64,000 nucleotides of DNA from Sycobia sp. Sy_11 (taxonomy: Eukaryota > Arthropoda > Insecta > Hymenoptera > Epichrysomallidae). The stretch spans positions 3,460,501-3,524,500 of the forward strand of contig JACCIC010000037.1 in NCBI GenBank assembly GCA_018907035.1, given 5' to 3'. Every line of letters starts with the position of its first letter. Within the stretch, counting starts at the first letter, position 1. The notes under the pieces were generated by a model, which made no database searches, was not told the DNA's origin, and saw nothing but the letters and a program-made list of their open reading frames with translations. This document shows, piece by piece, positions 49,450-63,140 of the stretch. The translations under genes were made by a program, and so were the position numbers.

Positions 49450-50160
49450 TATATATAATTGCGACACACTTTGAACGACAAGCCTCCCCTCCACCCACGT
49501 ACATTTCATCAGAATTACATCTATACGCCCTGTCCTTCTTCGTGTCGATGTGTATGTATGTGTGTGGGTGTGTGTTTGCGCACGTGCGCGTGTACATCTG
49601 CATATATACAATACATGAACAAAGTAATCATCAGCCATCAGTCCTGCGCTCGCCATCACGGTCTCATCCTCCTGCCCCCCGAGCGCGGAGCGACTAAATA
49701 GCGACCAAAGCTCGCGCGGGCCCTCTCCCGTCGATGACCATTGAATTTAATGAGCGCCCGCGGTCCCGCGAATCGTGACGTTTGCGCGCCGCAATCGACG
49801 CAAGGCGTCGCTCAAGTGCGCGTGCCCTCCGCCGACGTTACGCGATTATTACGATCGAGAGCTGCCTCGTATTATTTCCGACGACGTACAAGGGTCGGAT
49901 TAGGGGGGAAGGGGGTTTAACGATCGGCCCCGGGGTGTAGAGAGCCCGGGGGCTCCCTTTATACCGAGTCGAAAACGAGGAGGGCTTTTCTATATGTATT
50001 CGAGATCTACAGCGGCCGGAACGGGAAGGATTTAAATTCGTGGCTAATTTAAATTTTATATTACTTTCGTTGGCTGACAAGCTGCGTTCATCGATTGCAT
50101 AATGATTCATGTACAATACGGTACTCATTGTCATGGAATTTCCGTGTCGATGCATAGAAC
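49450..50160. other. GC-rich intergenic island
   Basis: A GT-rich microsatellite lies near 49550-49595. A CpG-rich, low-repeat core (about 49690-50030) follows that is neither obviously coding nor simple-sequence, which makes it one of the better candidates for conserved regulatory DNA. Confidence 0.4.
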
Positions 50161-50164
50161 AGAC

Positions 50165-50166
<2 letters not shown>

Positions 50167-50212
<46 letters not shown>
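50167..50212. repeat. (TA)n microsatellite
   Basis: An uninterrupted TA run. Confidence 0.96.
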
Positions 50213-50214
<2 letters not shown>

Positions 50215-53200
50215 CGTATATATAAATATTTTGTATATAATCAATTTGATTTCGAAAATTTTTCGTATAGATTTATTTTAATCTCGCATCCGAGGAAGTA
50301 CAACTATGCGCTTGTATGTGTGAAAGCTTGTGGATCGTGTCGCGAATCGTTTGAAATTTGTCAGGAATGATAGGGAACTCTTAAAGAGTCGATCGTGTAC
50401 CCTCCTTATCCATCGCCACTTGTCGCTCGAAATCAACAGAAAAGAACCAAAAAATCGAATTTGTATGTAATTGAGGTGGTCGTGGCGAAGAATTGGTGTT
50501 TCGGACGAATCATTATAAAGGAAATGTAAAAAATTATTAAATAAGTCGATTTATGTCTTCGCTCATAAGTCCACTTTAACAATCAAATTGGAGTTACTAT
50601 ATTTTCAGAATTATTTGGCTAAATTTTCAAAATAAAGTGAAATAAAGTGTTTATGACGTTATCCAAGCCAAAATTCCTGGATTCGATGCAAATTTAAAAA
50701 AGTACTTTCCGATAAATGTGTAATTACAAAATTTAAAGTAATAATAAGAACAATAATATAAAAAATTAAAACGCCTTAATCATGTTGTAAACAAAATGCA
50801 TGAAATAAAAAAACTTTTGTGAGCTTTATAAAAAGAAGCCCTAAAAAAGACCATTTATTTTATCAAATTTGTGTACGATAAAGATGTTTAACGTGTATGA
50901 CGAGGCAATCTAATAAATTTGGAAATTTTTTTGATAAAATTTTGTAATGAAGCCTTGAACAAGTTTCTCAGGGCCTCATCTGTCTGGAGATTAATTAAAA
51001 ATTAATTAAAAAGTAAAAATAACGTAATAAACAAAATGTACATGGTAACCAAGATTTATCAAAACATATATTTGAATAAAAGCATACACTACTGAAAATG
51101 AGTAAACTAAACATAAACAAATAATTACGGATAAATTCACAAACGAATAAATAGCTAGATTTTTAAACGCCATGAATTATTAGCGATATTCAAGTATCCC
51201 TATATATGGCTATCCCTAGTCATCAATAAATGTATATAACTATCTGATCTACACATTCACCCAGGTTCCATTTCTACTTTCAAAAAGTGAATATTCATTT
51301 AAACCAAATGAGCGAAATTATATTTTTGTTACAACTACTAAAATACCGATTAGTTTTATAAAATTTTGAAACCTAAATCACTTTTATTTTGGCCAATTAA
51401 GACTCTATAACCAATTTGATTAGTATGAATTGTAATTACGAGTGCTTTTTTAATAAACCTCCCTATTTTTATTACCAAGTTTGTAAGAAAAATATTTTAA
51501 GCAAAAAATTTCAATGATATGTTTTCTAGAATTGCACGAATTTTTACCATTCGCAATTTTAAGCTCCGCTGAACATACATAAATAATCTGCTTCTATTCT
51601 TACTATTGTATAAATAGTTGAACCTAACGTCAATTGTCAATGGCTAATTATCGTATTTATGCGCATACAATGTACACATTCTTATGAATATTATTGCATG
51701 AAATTTAATTTTAAAAAATAGGGGTTTTTATTCATCTAATTGGGGTTCACTCTACAAGATAACAAATTCAATTAAAGACAAGCTTCTACTTTAAGTAAGT
51801 AAGTATTATGTAAGTAAGATGTAAGTAAGAGTACTATTGCAAGTGAGAAAACGTTAAGTGCTAAAACTTTTCAAAGTTTATTCTGTCGATTATCAGCGTT
51901 AACTTACGTAGAGCGAAAAATTAATCTTTTACGTTAAATGTATAGGCTAATTTTTTTATTTATTGTTTCACGTTAGTTTTAGAATTTTCAACGCTCGATT
52001 ACTATTACGATCATGATTATTATAATTTTTATTATACTATTATTTTATTACCATCGTCATTTGATCTGGGAGCCGTGTCCACGTAGACGCCGAAGCATTT
52101 TCTCTTCGGAACTTTTCGCTGAGATGCATAAGTTTTCACATCGATGGCACCATTTCCACGTCAGTAACACTAGTACGTGCAGTTTATCGCATTTTTGGCC
52201 TTAGACGCATAGTGCACTATTATGAGACTTGATAGTGTACGTATTAATACATAAGCATTAAGTAAAATAAAAATATAAAGAAGTGAAACTATAAATGAAA
52301 CGGTAAGTATATCTGGGAAAAGATATATATACCTGACCTGAAGTCTGATATGGTTGTCTGATTTTTATAATGTTAGAATTAAGTACTAAGGCACTTAAGC
52401 TACAATATTCGATACCGCGCAGTAAATTTAACGCAATTGTACTTATACATCAAATATTAATACGTCTTAGTTTTGCACATCTTTCTCATACGGGCACGAG
52501 CTGCATAATCAGGCCAATGCGCCAAAATTCAAACTCCGCAATTTTCAAACACGACCTTCGCTTTGGCAAATGGACCATAATTTGAATTAATCTTCTTACC
52601 GCGGCTGGGATAAGAAGCGCAGCCCTGTGCGTGAATGAGAGATAGAGACGAAGAGAGAGAGTGAGAGGGAGAGAAAGAGAGTGAGAGAGACAGAGATAAA
52701 ATGCGACAGAAATCCGCATTAGATATTGACAGACGACTTTCGTTGAGATTAAGGCATCGTGTATATATAGAATCAGATAAGTCGATGAGCTGCGCGGATT
52801 CATTTTAACATTTTCCGTTACGCTTAACCGAGTGATCAGTGATAACGGCTGACAATTCATACTAACTCGTCGTATTTAACGCATTTTCATAGCTTACGCC
52901 ATCATTGACTGATTTTATGCGACTTATCTGCCTTCCACGCCTAATATTTATATAACTGATCAATAGATTTCCTTAAGATAACTTTCTGATGATATTTTTA
53001 GAGTTTTCGAAACAACTTTGTTATTTATTACAAATTTTAACGCTGAATTAAACGTAGCTTGAGAAAACTTTATAAGAATATTATCAAGTGAACAAAAAGA
53101 AACAGACAACTTTCGACTACTATACAATACCTTAGAAGTGAATACGACAGTATAATATAAGTCGTTTAATAATTATATACTATAAACGCGCTGACTCTTA

Positions 53201-54166
53201 TTGAGAGCTTTTGTTAATATTGTGGCAAAATCATATTTCTAAGTACGTATTCAAACACCACTCAAAATTATTGCTCGATCAAACCCTATACATTGAGAAA
53301 ATGAGATTTTAAATTTAACTATTACAATAAGCTTTGCTTATACAAGCTTTGCCTCGATGATCAGTTAAGAAAATATTAAACCGCACATCTTTATAGCATT
53401 AATAGTACAGAGGGCCACATCTCCTATTATCAGAAATAACATAGATAATCAACTACAAAGAAATTTTATGATATAATACAAAGAAGAATGTTATGCATGT
53501 ATAAGGAAAATAACAATATTGCTTATAAATAAAGACAAATACTAATAAAATTATCTAGCTACCTTCTACAGCTAACCATTGTAAATCCATCAAGAATAAA
53601 TCGTATTATTCGAGTAACAAACGGCACTAAAGGTAAAACAAAGAAAAGTGATTAATCTATTGGAACCAAGAGATTATAAAAATCGAACAACAACTGAAAG
53701 TTACAGAGTGATGATAAATACGCCAACTGAACCAGCCAAATAGAGAAACAACGTGATAAGGAAGGAAAGAAGCTACAAAAAGAAACAAAGAAAAGAATGG
53801 CAAACCCCGTCGTGCAGCCGTGCACTACTCGATTCCTTTCTCTCTATATCTTCCGTATATGCAGCCCCCCCCCACCCAACTCCCACTGAGCCAGCGCGCC
53901 TTTTTCAACTAGTAAACGAGGCAGAGAATAAGAGAGAGCAAGAGAGAGAGAGAGAGAGAGGGGGAGAGAGAGGGTGGGGAGAAAAGCATAATATCGTAAA
54001 TGGCTCGAGCGAATCCTTTATGAAACTGCGAGCTTGGAATTTTTGATGCAGCTTGAGAGCGCGAGCGGTTTGAGCGCGGGGCGATATGAAAATCGGAAAG
54101 TTCCCCCCCAAAGGAATTCCGCAGCTTCGGCGATCCCCACTACCCCTCTTTTTGCTTCTTTTGTCG

Positions 54167-54170
<4 letters not shown>

Positions 54171-54238
<68 letters not shown>

Positions 54239-54248
54239 TCTCTCTCTT
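54171..54248. repeat. (CT)n microsatellite
   Basis: A nearly pure CT run of about 78 bases. Confidence 0.97.
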
Positions 54249-54608
54249 GCCTAAACTCACCACTCTCCACTCACCCACAACTACCAACACCATCGTTCCA
54301 TGGCCATCACTCCAGCGTTCAGCAAGAGTGAGAAAGAGAAGCAAGAAGAAAGTAACGTGGCGGGGGGAGGGGTGAAATCGCTGAGGAACCGATAAACTTG
54401 GCGTCAAACAAACAACAAACAGCCCCGAGGGCCTACTGCGCGTGCCCGAGGCCTCTCCGTTTCCGATCCGATAGTCGATACAGAGAGATAGAAGAAGAGA
54501 GAAATAGGAGCAGTTCACCGCTAGTGCAGAGAAAGGCGGCAAAGGGGAAGAGGAAAGCATAGAGAGCAGACCGCCCGCCTGGGCTCAATGTAAGCGGAAA
54601 CGTATTAC

Positions 54609-54619
54609 CTCTCTCTCTG

Positions 54620-54667
<48 letters not shown>
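54609..54667. repeat. (CT)n microsatellite
   Basis: CT run with GTCT interruptions. Confidence 0.96.
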
Positions 54668-54669
<2 letters not shown>

Positions 54670-56899
54670 TCCCTCCTTTCGTATGTAATTGGATGATTGA
54701 AAATCCTTTGCAAAATCCTCCTCCCGGAACACCAGCTCGAATTGCATATCTCTCTCACTCTCTCTCTCTTCTCACGGAATAACGACCCCATCATCCGTCT
54801 CCTTCCTTCTCTCCTCCGCTTATACGTGCGCCCCCCCCTCTCCGCCCTCTCGCCGGTTATTCTTGATCCGCAGCCGCGGCCGTAGCCATCGCCAATTTCG
54901 CGTCGCCGGTCGAGATCTCCGCTTCCGGGATCGTGCGGATTGCGCGTATCCGGGGGAGGCGGACCGAGGTGGCGAACGATGTTAATTTGCGGCAATGCGT
55001 AAGCGTAGCGTTAGATAACGAACGAGATCCAGGCCATAGAATAGAGTCCAATCCACGCGGTTTATTGCCTCCCCCCCTCTTCCACTACCCACGATTCGCT
55101 GAACGTACGCGAGCCTTCAGCTTCGTGACAGCGCGAACTTATGCGTAAGCTCGCGACGGCTTTTGCCATTAAAGGAAAATTTATCATTCATTCTCCCAAA
55201 AGATTTTATTTCAATCAAGCGCACCACAATAATTTTCGATAGCTGTAAGTCAAAAGTTACTTAAAATTGAAATAAGTATTTTACTTGAGAGAAATTGTTT
55301 GCATAGGTAATCTATTTTTTACGATTGTATCTGCGCTTACATTTTACTCACATCATCTTCATCGAACATGATCAAATTATAATATTTCAAAAACCAATCA
55401 TAATTTAAAAACTTATTTTCTATTGCAAAAATAATTAAATGTTTTAAAGTAGAATTTAATAAAATTTCGTTTTCCCATATATTCAATAGAATCGAAGAGG
55501 ACATTGGAATAAAAATGTTTTTAACATTTTATTTCAGCATATTTATTTGCTCCTTTCAAGTGAAAGTTCCCGAATCATGGAAATTGATGTTAAGTATATA
55601 TATTTATTTTATAGAAGTGGATGTCTTATTCACTCTTAGCTACATCAAAAATACTCGTATTAATAATTGTATTCCTTGCCCTGGCCTCGTTTGTATTGAT
55701 CTTCGAAAGGCTTTTTTCAGAACAAATTCACGTAATAATAATGAATGTTCACGGAGTGTTCAAGATTTAAAGGAAATTGTCGGGGTGAGTTTAATTATTT
55801 TAAAGGTATTTAAGCTCTATGCGTGTGTATGCGTATCATATCGCGGTATTAAATTATAATTTGGATAATTAGATTTGAATTTACTCTTCATGATTATTCC
55901 TGTAGATAGTTACACGAGCCGCTTTCCAGATTTGGTATTATATTATTATCTCTGTAAAAACAGTTCCATTCAAATAATTGGATCGGTTAATAATTCATTT
56001 ACCGCAATTTATACTCGCTAATTAGTTATAAAGTAGCGATATCAAAAATTTAAAATCATCAGCTGCAAATTTGAGGTATTTAAGCTTAAGCTGTCTCTCT
56101 TACTAAAATTTTTTTAATTATTCGTACTTTTAGTTTACGTTATATTTGTACTAATTTACAATACGATATCACCGACTGCCACAACTATAAGAGCTGCTGT
56201 TTATGTTCAGCAATAACCCGTGAATACTATTAATTACAGCATAAAAAATTAGAGATATAGAAAGATAGATTTTTAACACTATATTTGAAAGAACATAAGC
56301 AGTTTGTATGCTTTATATTGACAAAATATACGATTTAAGTACGGCCCATTGCTGTACTTATCCGATTATTATTTTATCAAGATATATGTTATTTAGGAAA
56401 TTTCGCGTATATTACAAAACTTACAAAAATAATATTTTGATCCGAGCGAAGGGATGCTGACAAGACAGAACTGCGTGTGGTATCACCTATGTGTATGATA
56501 TTTACTCATACGAATGCTGGATAAGGATAACATTTCTTATTTTTAGTCAGAATAATATTATTTATTTTAGGTTCTCAATAGAATAGAATAGAATATATAT
56601 ATAGTAAAATTACATGGTCTGTACATATTATTGGATTTTCCGTTCCCTAACTCTTATTATTCTTATTAGGCTATATTATTTTCAACTTTTTTACATTCCC
56701 TAAGCAGTGGAGTAGCATTGTACTTTTGTCACTATAAGTATGAGAAAATATTCTAATGGAACATTATGAAACAATTGAATAGGTCAGTCTCCTTAATATC
56801 TCGACCAAAGCCATACGGAGGAAGCTAAAGCTTCTTAAATTATTACATCTTACTTCGATCCTTTGCACTGCCGCGATTTAATAATCAAAATTGAATATC

Positions 56900-57954
56900 T
56901 CCCTCCTCCTGCGCGACAAAAAAATAAAAAAAATGTCGCGCGCACCGCGTATGCTCAATTTCGTTCTGGGCGAATTCCGCCGCGGCCAGAAGAAAAAGGC
57001 CATAACTTATCCTCCAATGGAAGAAAAATCCGACCATCCTCTCCCCTTACCCTCCTATACGAGGAGGAGAACGGCTCTGTGTACACGGAAGGAATCTACT
57101 CGTCCGCGTGTATCCGCTCGAAATCTCACCGAGCACGAGGCGCGACTATACGAGCGCGCGCATTCCAGGAGATAGCTCGACAAAAAGCAAACAAAAAAAG
57201 GAAAAAAGAGGAAAAAACGGCGCAGCCCCGCGACGACGCACGCTTAGTGCGCCGGCGTCGTCGCGCGTCTCGTTTGGAGAAAAACCGTGGAAAAACGTCT
57301 ATTAAAGGAGAAGAAGGAAGAGGAGGATGAGGGTGGAGGGTAAAGCGAGCCCGTGAAAATTTCAACGTGCGTGGAATGTCGTTTCGCACGCTCGGCTGCG
57401 CCCGAGAGAAAGAGAGCTATATATATATATATATATATATATTGGAAGTAAAAAGATACAAGAGCCTGTGTGTGTATATATATTTATTTGTATATCACTG
57501 AAGGTTAGATCCAGCGGAAGAAAAGACAATGAGCTTCGTCGCTTTTCTCTCCTCTTTCGCGGCCTTTGTCTGTAGCGCGCACGCCGCGATATGAGGTGGA
57601 GCGAGTTATCGCACCGCCGCGCCGCCTAGAAGCCAGGAAGCAGGTGATGCAATCGTTTTTGTACATGCTCTTATCATCACGCTTTGTTTTGCGCCCATAA
57701 ATATATAGATGTACGCCCGCGAGCTTCTGTAGTTCTTTCCGTACGTTCAGCATCCTCGGCTCCTCTCTTCGTGTCTCTTGTCAATTCCTTAAGTTCCTCT
57801 CTACCCCTCACTATTTTCGTTTCTCTATTTCTGTCCCTCTCCAATTCCGTGCCCCGTACCTTCTCATGTGCGAAATCGCCTTTACTAAGCGCGGCGGGAA
57901 GCAGCAAGCAGCAGGTGCACGAAACACGCGTACTACCTGTACACACATATATAC

Positions 57955-58039
<85 letters not shown>

Positions 58040-58344
58040 TAACGATACCGTTGGCGGCGGCGGCAGCAGCGACGCGGCCCGCTACGGAATTCAATGATTA
58101 AATGGAGCGCCGAAGTGGGCTCGCGGATGGCGGGGGACAGAGTAGGGGGAGGGAGGACTCGGTCCGCTTTCCCGGTCTGTCGCACCCACGGGAATCCGCA
58201 TGGATCCTGCCGTGTATACTTAGAGATGCGAGCGTTTGCACAATCTAAGCCGGGGCGCGATAATTTCTTCCGCTTTCCGCGCTGATGATTTATATTCTCT
58301 TGTTTTAATTCCTCCCTCTTCCCCGTCCTCCCTCTATCTGTCTG

Positions 58345-58375
<31 letters not shown>

Positions 58376-58440
58376 TCTTTAATCGTGTTTGTGCTCGAAT
58401 TCTCCTGCTGCTCGAAGCTTCCGAAACCTCGTTTTTGCAG
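56900..58440. other. GC-rich intergenic islands
   Basis: Two adjoining CpG-rich blocks are separated by TA tracts (57418-57442 and 57946-58036). An open frame crosses 56863-57330 on the + strand, rich in Arg and Lys, without a recognisable domain, and I treat it as chance. A C-run and CT run lie at 58346-58375. Confidence 0.4.
57946..58036. repeat. (CATATA)n-(TA)n microsatellite
   Basis: Several ATACATATAAATAT units, then a pure TA run. Confidence 0.95.
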
Positions 58441-60156
58441 AAAGTTTTCGCTTAAACGCTATAATAGCTGCATACTAGAATTAAATAAGGTTTTAATGAA
58501 ATTTGCGGCCATTGTATGAATCGTTCATTATTGCTTAACATTTAATCAAATAAATATAAGTTTAAAATTAATTGAAGAAAATTATTGGAAAATATTGAAC
58601 ATAACTTAGCACAAATTAATTGAAAGATATTATGATGCTAGTATAGCTAACATTAGCTTAAAAGGAAAATTATGAATCAGCAATCGTAAAAAGTTTATAA
58701 TTAAATTACAACAAATTCGGATTGTATTTTTCAAAGATTTTTATGATTACTCTCAAAGAAATTCTATTGATATTAAATAATACGTTGTACTATATTAAAA
58801 TGGGTGTTTTGTTTAAAAGCATAAATTAAATTTATTAGGAACAAATTGTGAAAAGCGATCAACTGGTCGCTGCTAAAAATTTTCAATGACATATTACATT
58901 CGTTAACGAAAAAATTAATTTTAATTTTATTTAAACATATTGAATTTATCAACTTAAGTTTCTGAAGAAATTGTACTTGTGCCGTTCAATAAATTAAACC
59001 TAGACGCTTTTTATTGACGTTATTATATAGTTTCTTTTTACATATATTTATTAGATATATACATACATACATATATATACAGACTTCTATTAATAAAGAG
59101 CATATAAATGAATGTCATATTAAAGCATAATAATATTAATAGACAAGCGCTTCCTCTATTAGCGATAACTATGCTATTAAACAACTGCTGTTTCCTTTCG
59201 ACTAAGCTACTCAAGACGGAAACAATGGCTGTGTTTCAACAAACTCGTACAATTAGCAAAGTTAGTTTTCGTTAAATAATTCGCAATTGCATCGCGAAAT
59301 TATACAATTACATTCTAATAACACTACAGAATCGTCCTATTTTCGCCTCGAGCTTCGGATACTAAATTAAATACGTAATAGATTAAAGTATTTGTAACCC
59401 ACATTGTGCAAAGTATTGGAAATTTTTGGAAAAACGCAATAAAAAATAATTCAATATTTACAATTATTACAATATATCGATCACCTATCAAAAAACGCTT
59501 TTATAATGAAAAATAGCGCTCTACTAACCCGAAAAGGATAATAGCCATATGAAAATTTGGTAAAAACATATGGACATTGTTCTAGATAACATACGTAACA
59601 TTTAAGGCGTTGACCAATTTTGTAATTATTCATTTGAAAGTAATATAAAACAACATTTTTATATGTTATTGTCTGTTTATTAAAAAGTAGTCAAGAATAC
59701 TCATTGTTTTAATTTTTAAAATTTTAGAAATTAAATAATTGAAATTATTTTTTAATTTTATCATAAATATTATTTGGACTATAATGGTTGATTCACAACA
59801 ATCAACAACCTATAATTTACTATATACGATTCAAGTTTTAAAAAAGTATACATTATTTTGCTGATTTTGTGATTGTCTGTTTCTTTTATTAATTCTCAAA
59901 TTTACCTCTATTTTTATATTATTGGAGCAAATGTTTCATCAGGAGTATTAGCATGAAAAATTAAAAAGTATTTGATTTATTAATGCAGCGATTTACGTTT
60001 CGGATTATAGCGATTTTTCAAAACTGTGCTTTACCATTTAAAACGTTTCTCATTATTTATGAGTTTACACGACGCTGATTTATGTTTTACATTATTTTAG
60101 CGCTATGTAAAAGATTATATATTGTGGCTAGATTTAATACACTTAAATAAGTCCGA

Positions 60157-60159
<3 letters not shown>

Positions 60160-60205
<46 letters not shown>
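60160..60205. repeat. (TA)n microsatellite
   Basis: An uninterrupted TA run. Confidence 0.96.
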
Positions 60206-60209
<4 letters not shown>

Positions 60210-61938
60210 CTGTGTATATACTTTAAATTTTCCTGTATATGTTATCATATAATATTAAAACGATTTCCGTATGCTTAAATGATTATACGCACTCCAATAT
60301 CAGAATATCTGCGCGCAGGCATTCGAAGAATTTCCAGGTAGTGCCTTATTAAAATAGGAAGGGAAAATTAATTTGAAAGTTATTTCATATAAATTGTATA
60401 GTAAGTAAAGTTTATTACTATGCCAATAAGTACCATTGAAATCGAGAGCTAATATAAAGAGTAAAATAGCAGGTCGCCGACCGTACGAAAATTATACGAA
60501 GTTCTTCATGGAACAAGAGTAAAGGAATGAAGAGATATTATTTTTAGAAATATAGAACTATTAGAGAATATTTTAGTGCATTTATGCAATTCAGATTATA
60601 AGATTATATATGTAGAAGTTTGCATTCAAATACTGCATAGATAGATTTATATAGTAATAATAATGTCAATTACATAAAATTAGTAAATTAACGCAAATAT
60701 TAAAATAGAATAGTTTCAGATTTTTTATTTACTAAAATTCTAACTCCTGGTAATAGAGTGCATACCATATTGTATAATATAATTTAAATACATTAATTAT
60801 TTTAAAACAATAGAAGTGTTTTTCTTTTATCATCAGTGTTTTTTAATACTTAATATAAGATTCTTCAAATAACTAAAGGAATACAAATATCTAACCTAAA
60901 ACGACACATCGAACCGAATAAAAAGTTTTATCCTGTTCAGCTTTAGAAAATAAATAATGGCATTATATAAAAATTTTATATGCAGACTTGCAACAATAAA
61001 AAAAAAATTTTTATGCGACGGACCAGACACTTTAATAATTTATAAAAACCTATAACTTTGCGAATTGTATGAAAAATATCTTCAGAAAATGTACAGGATA
61101 TTTCAAATTTTAGATACTTCTTTGATTTACAAGATACAAGATTTTTGACTGCCTATCCGTTAGTGTCGTTAAAGATTATTTCAAAGTGAATTTAGCATTT
61201 TGAAAGTAGATCATTTTATATTTAAATATGACTGGATAAGTTTTTGATCAAAGCTACTCTTTGATTTCATCAAATTAGTTAAGTAACTGTAAAAAAACTG
61301 AAAGTGAATTGTTGAAAATGAATTGATTAATTTTTCCCATAAAATCATCGTCGTTAAATATCTTAAGAATCGGAACACAGTGCAATATTCTTTCTTTTAA
61401 TTTAGCATCCGATAGTTCTGGAAAAGTAGTTCATTGTAACATTGACGGTCCTTCATTATTACTTTAGCGTGCTCTTGCGTTGATATATTTTTTATAGTTA
61501 TTGCATTCATGAGATAATAGAAAAGAGTTAATTAAACAGCAAATGATCTAAGATGAATGGATGTTCAAGATTAATATATACTGTATTCCAAAATTAGATG
61601 GTTTACGATTTATATCTATTTCTTCATAAACTGATATATCCCACCGTAGCCACGATCTCTCCATATCTGTTCAACGCACAACTATGTTGCTTGACTTTTG
61701 CGTGGAAAAGACAGCGAGACCAAATATCATCTTGAAATTCAATTAAATCTATTTACTAGAATCCAACTTATTACAACGTAAATTCATATCTCAACTCGAA
61801 CTTATTCACTCGTTCAGAATATTAAATTTAAGGCAGGAATTCCTCTGTAAAAATTTCAATTGATGTCAAAGTGACATTTAATATTAGGAAAGAGATTCAA
61901 TAAGTTTTCTAAATTTTAATTAATTAATTAATTTTAAA

Positions 61939-62405
61939 AAATTAATAAATATTTTCATTGGCCTTACAGTCCAATAAAATCAATCGAAAATAATACGTAA
62001 TAATATCAATATATATTTATATTTATATTAATAATCAATATACAAAAATAATAAAAATTAAAATTAAAATTAAAAATATAGTGACAGTCAGACTGTCCTT
62101 GTACACAGTCACCCCCGTAGACTAATCTGAAAATAAAATATTAGCTGAAAAAATTTTCTGTTAGTAAAGTGCAATCTGACCGTCCTCACCCCACCAACTT
62201 TACCTAATTGAAGACGTAGGAGGGTGACTGTATACAAGAACAGCCTGACTGTCATTATAATTTTTAATTTTTATTTTTATTTTTAATTTTATTATTTTTT
62301 TATATTGATGTATTAATAATAATATAAATATATATTGATATTATTACGTATTATTTTCGATAGATTTGATTGGACTGTAAGACCAATGAAAATATTTATT
62401 AATTT
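61939..62405. mobile_element. 467-bp foldback/MITE-like element with about 180-bp inverted arms
   Basis: The left arm (61939 to about 62115) is the reverse complement of the right arm (about 62220-62405). The outermost 85 bases differ at only about three positions. Further in, the arms are AT-rich with small length differences, then match again at the inner motif TGACAGTCAG. The centre is about 104 bases and non-coding. This is the structure of a non-autonomous foldback DNA transposon. Transcription across it would give a long hairpin RNA. No clear target-site duplication is visible. Related pieces occur at 31518-31596 and 48344-48396. Confidence 0.88.
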
Positions 62406-62888
62406 GTATATAAGCAGTCGACAAAAGCCCAATTCAAGTATTCAAAAAATTATTATATTCTACATCGGGTATATTTATTCAGGTAAACCTTTATTATATG
62501 GTATATAATAAATTTTCTTGTAAAAAATATACTATTAAATTTTAAATATAATATTAAGTATAATATATAAATTAATTATACATTATAATTATAATTATAA
62601 ATATTAAATATAATATATAAAATTTAAAATATTGGACTTGCAAATTAAAAAGTTTGTGTTTGTTACTAAATTCATATCAATCCTCTGCTCCAGTTTTTTG
62701 ACGATAACGCCCGTCATATATTTAAGAGGGTCATACAATCTATTAAATTTGATTTATCAAAGTAAGCATAAGTTTATACACAAAATTGTTTCTTTTTGCT
62801 TCAAAAATATCAAATAAGGTGACAACAAAACATCATGTGCAGAAAGTTCTACTTCATAGCTCTAATTTACAAAAAATACATAAAACGT
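62406..62888. other. AT-rich spacer without supported genes
   Basis: Very AT-rich. It begins with a string (AAAAGCCCAATTCAAG) resembling the 3' end of the SINE at 31787-32066. A short chance open frame occurs but has no support. Confidence 0.5.
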
Positions 62889-63140
62889 AGTGATTTTGAC
62901 GTCGAAGACCAAGAGACTCCGGGCGATCCAAAAAGTTTGTGGATGGATTGAAGGTTTTCCTCGATGAAGTGAGGAAAGTGGGTGCTGCACCAAATAATGC
63001 CAAAAATTGTCGGAAATTATCTCTTGATGAACAAGGTAATGTTCTGTAGTTGGTGCGAGGAGAAGACGGTGGTGTACTTTGAACTGCTTAAACGGGATCC
63101 AATAGCCGATGGACCATTTTTCCATTGGATGAGCCAATGA
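62889..63140 (+). pseudogene. Decayed mariner-family transposase fragment
   Basis: Two conceptual peptides in the same frame resemble mariner transposases. SDFDVEDQETPGDPK starts at 62889; in mariner, the motif FDVEDKxRxGxPK follows the first helix-turn-helix. KVMFCSWCEEKTVVYFELLK starts at 63033; in mariner this is the KVMLCIWWDxxGVVYYELL strand after the catalytic core begins. The region between, which should hold the second DNA-binding helix and the first catalytic Asp, is missing or scrambled and has in-frame stops. The frame ends at TGA 63138-63140, well short of the C-terminus. It is therefore a dead, internally deleted relic. I could not locate inverted repeats. Confidence 0.8.

Larger units (their letters stand above)
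53790..55160. other. GC-rich intergenic island with several (GA)n/(CT)n tracts
   Basis: Contains a GA run (53937-53972) and two CT runs (54171-54248 and 54609-54667). A CpG-rich, low-repeat core (about 54840-55145) looks like the core at 49690-50030 in composition. No coding pattern recognised. Confidence 0.4.
47301..61938. other. Intergenic region without supported genes
   Basis: AT-rich background with GC-rich islands at 47440-47640, 49450-50160, 53790-55160 and 56900-58440. Dispersed repeat pieces lie at 48344-48396 and 48491-48573, and a short perfect hairpin at 49250-49274. Stretches 50220-53780, 55160-56880 and 58450-61930 hold nothing I recognise beyond single microsatellites. Open frames in the islands lack domains and cross low-complexity DNA. 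Confidence 0.6.

Noticed and set aside
56863..57330. 155-codon + strand frame
   Set aside because: Arg/Lys-rich with no recognisable domain, in an island where several frames are open.
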